From the NCBI GenBank assembly GCA_902797065.1, contig CADBRK010000292.1, forward strand, positions 1 to 7,354: DNA of 7,354 bases. The letters run 5' to 3'. Under the pieces are notes generated by a model. It was given only the letters and a program-made list of their open reading frames with translations. It had not been told where the DNA came from and did not search any database. Numbering within the stretch: the stretch's first letter is position 1; every line of letters starts with the position of its first letter. This document shows positions 6,997 to 7,354 of the stretch, one piece after another. This DNA comes from an uncultured Ruminococcus sp. (lineage in GTDB: Bacteria > Bacillota > Clostridia > Oscillospirales > Acutalibacteraceae). Made by a program: the position numbers and the translations under genes.

Positions 6997-7354
6997 CTAT
7001 TCGTTATTTGCTTTCTTTTTGAATATCAGTGCTGCTATTCCTGCAAGGCAGAGAATAAATACACTGAGGGCTATGGTTGTTCTGCCAATGTCGGCTGTCT
7101 GAACGCTTTTGCCTGTCTGATTTGTTGTATTGCCGGTGTTAGCTGTACCGCCGCCGTTGTTGTTTTTGTTGTTATTATTGTTATTGTTGGTATTGTTTGT
7201 TGTACTACTTGATGAGCTGCTTGAAGCTGAACTTGAAGAACTGCTTGATGTGTTTTTGCTTGAAGTACTGCTTGAAGTACTGCTTGAAGCTGCGCTCGAC
7301 GTGTCTTTGCTTGAAGTGCTGCTTGAAGCTGCGCTTGATGTGTTTTTGCTTGAA
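6997..7354 (-). CDS. C-terminal end of a Ser/Asn-rich wall-anchored surface protein (partial)
   Basis: The gene runs off the right edge. Reading leftward from 7353, 118 codons are open before the TAG whose complement is 6997-6999. The first 50 residues are a Ser-rich repeat (units like SSKNTSSAASSST). A Thr/Asn stretch (51-66) with runs of Asn and a GGG follows, then NTGNTTNQTGK. The end has the layout of a sortase sorting signal: SVQTAD (83-88), a hydrophobic helix (about 93-111, TIALSVFILCLAGIAALIF) and a basic tail KKKANNE. SVQTAD would be a variant of LPXTG-type motifs, with Ala in place of Gly. The alternative is a plain C-terminal membrane anchor. The Ser/Thr/Asn-rich part is likely an extended, possibly glycosylated stalk through the wall. 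What the missing N-terminal part does cannot be told from here. Confidence 0.88.
   Translation of the reverse strand, partial: SSKNTSSAASSSTSSKDTSSAASSSTSSSTSSKNTSSSSSSSASSSSSSSTTNNTNNNNNNNKNNNGGGTANTGNTTNQTGKSVQTADIGRTTIALSVFILCLAGIAALIFKKKANNE
7225..7353 (-). repeat. Tandem 39-base coding repeat in the surface-protein stalk
   Basis: On the minus strand, units 7315-7353 and 7276-7314 encode SSKNTSSAASSST and SSKDTSSAASSST. A 12-base duplication (TCAAGCAGTACT) follows at 7264-7275, and a degenerate third unit lies at 7225-7263 (SSKNTSSSSSSSA). The period is a multiple of three, so changes in copy number would keep the frame and alter stalk length. The array continues to the window edge and may be longer. 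Confidence 0.8.

Noticed and set aside
7225..7354. Regularly spaced repeats resembling a CRISPR array
   Set aside because: The repeats are directly adjacent with no unique spacers, and they encode an in-frame Ser-rich protein repeat.

Overview
The window looks like chromosomal DNA from a Gram-positive member of the Clostridia, most likely a gut Ruminococcus-type (Oscillospiraceae) bacterium. This placement is an inference. It rests on moderate GC, strong GGAGG-type ribosome binding sites, a DHHW-family lipoprotein, a very large FtsX/MacB-type permease with a long extracellular coiled coil, and a cell-wall surface protein ending in a sortase-like signal (SVQTAD, membrane helix, KKK).

Layout. 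Four genes run on the + strand: a membrane protein with a DUF3592-like segment (3-1001), an ABC ATPase (1053-1757), its FtsX-type permease (1823-5482) and a DHHW-type lipoprotein (5499-6848). The gaps are 51, 65 and 16 bases, and I see no terminator in any of them, so the last three, and possibly all four, are probably one operon. A convergent intergenic region (6849-6996) holds an AT-only palindrome, a GC-rich hairpin and a strong two-way terminator hairpin. The window then ends inside a minus-strand gene (stop at 6997-6999, open at 7354) that encodes the C-terminus of a Ser/Asn-rich, wall-anchored surface protein.

How the genes may work together. The ATPase and permease form a MacB-like (type VII) ABC system. 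Such systems usually do mechanical work on the outer side of the membrane rather than simple import. The permease carries about 395 residues of nearly uninterrupted coiled coil on its outer face, enough for a hairpin of about 25-30 nm that could span much of the wall. The lipoprotein made from the next gene would sit on the same outer face and is a candidate partner or substrate. Its fold resembles the AlgX/DHHW SGNH-hydrolase-like family, but the two most recognisable catalytic positions are replaced (DTRW instead of DHHW/DTHW, KDN instead of KDS). It therefore looks like a pseudo-enzyme, perhaps a glycan-binding or scaffold subunit. The combination of ABC transporter, giant extracellular coil and catalytically altered DHHW lipoprotein is the most interesting part of the window.
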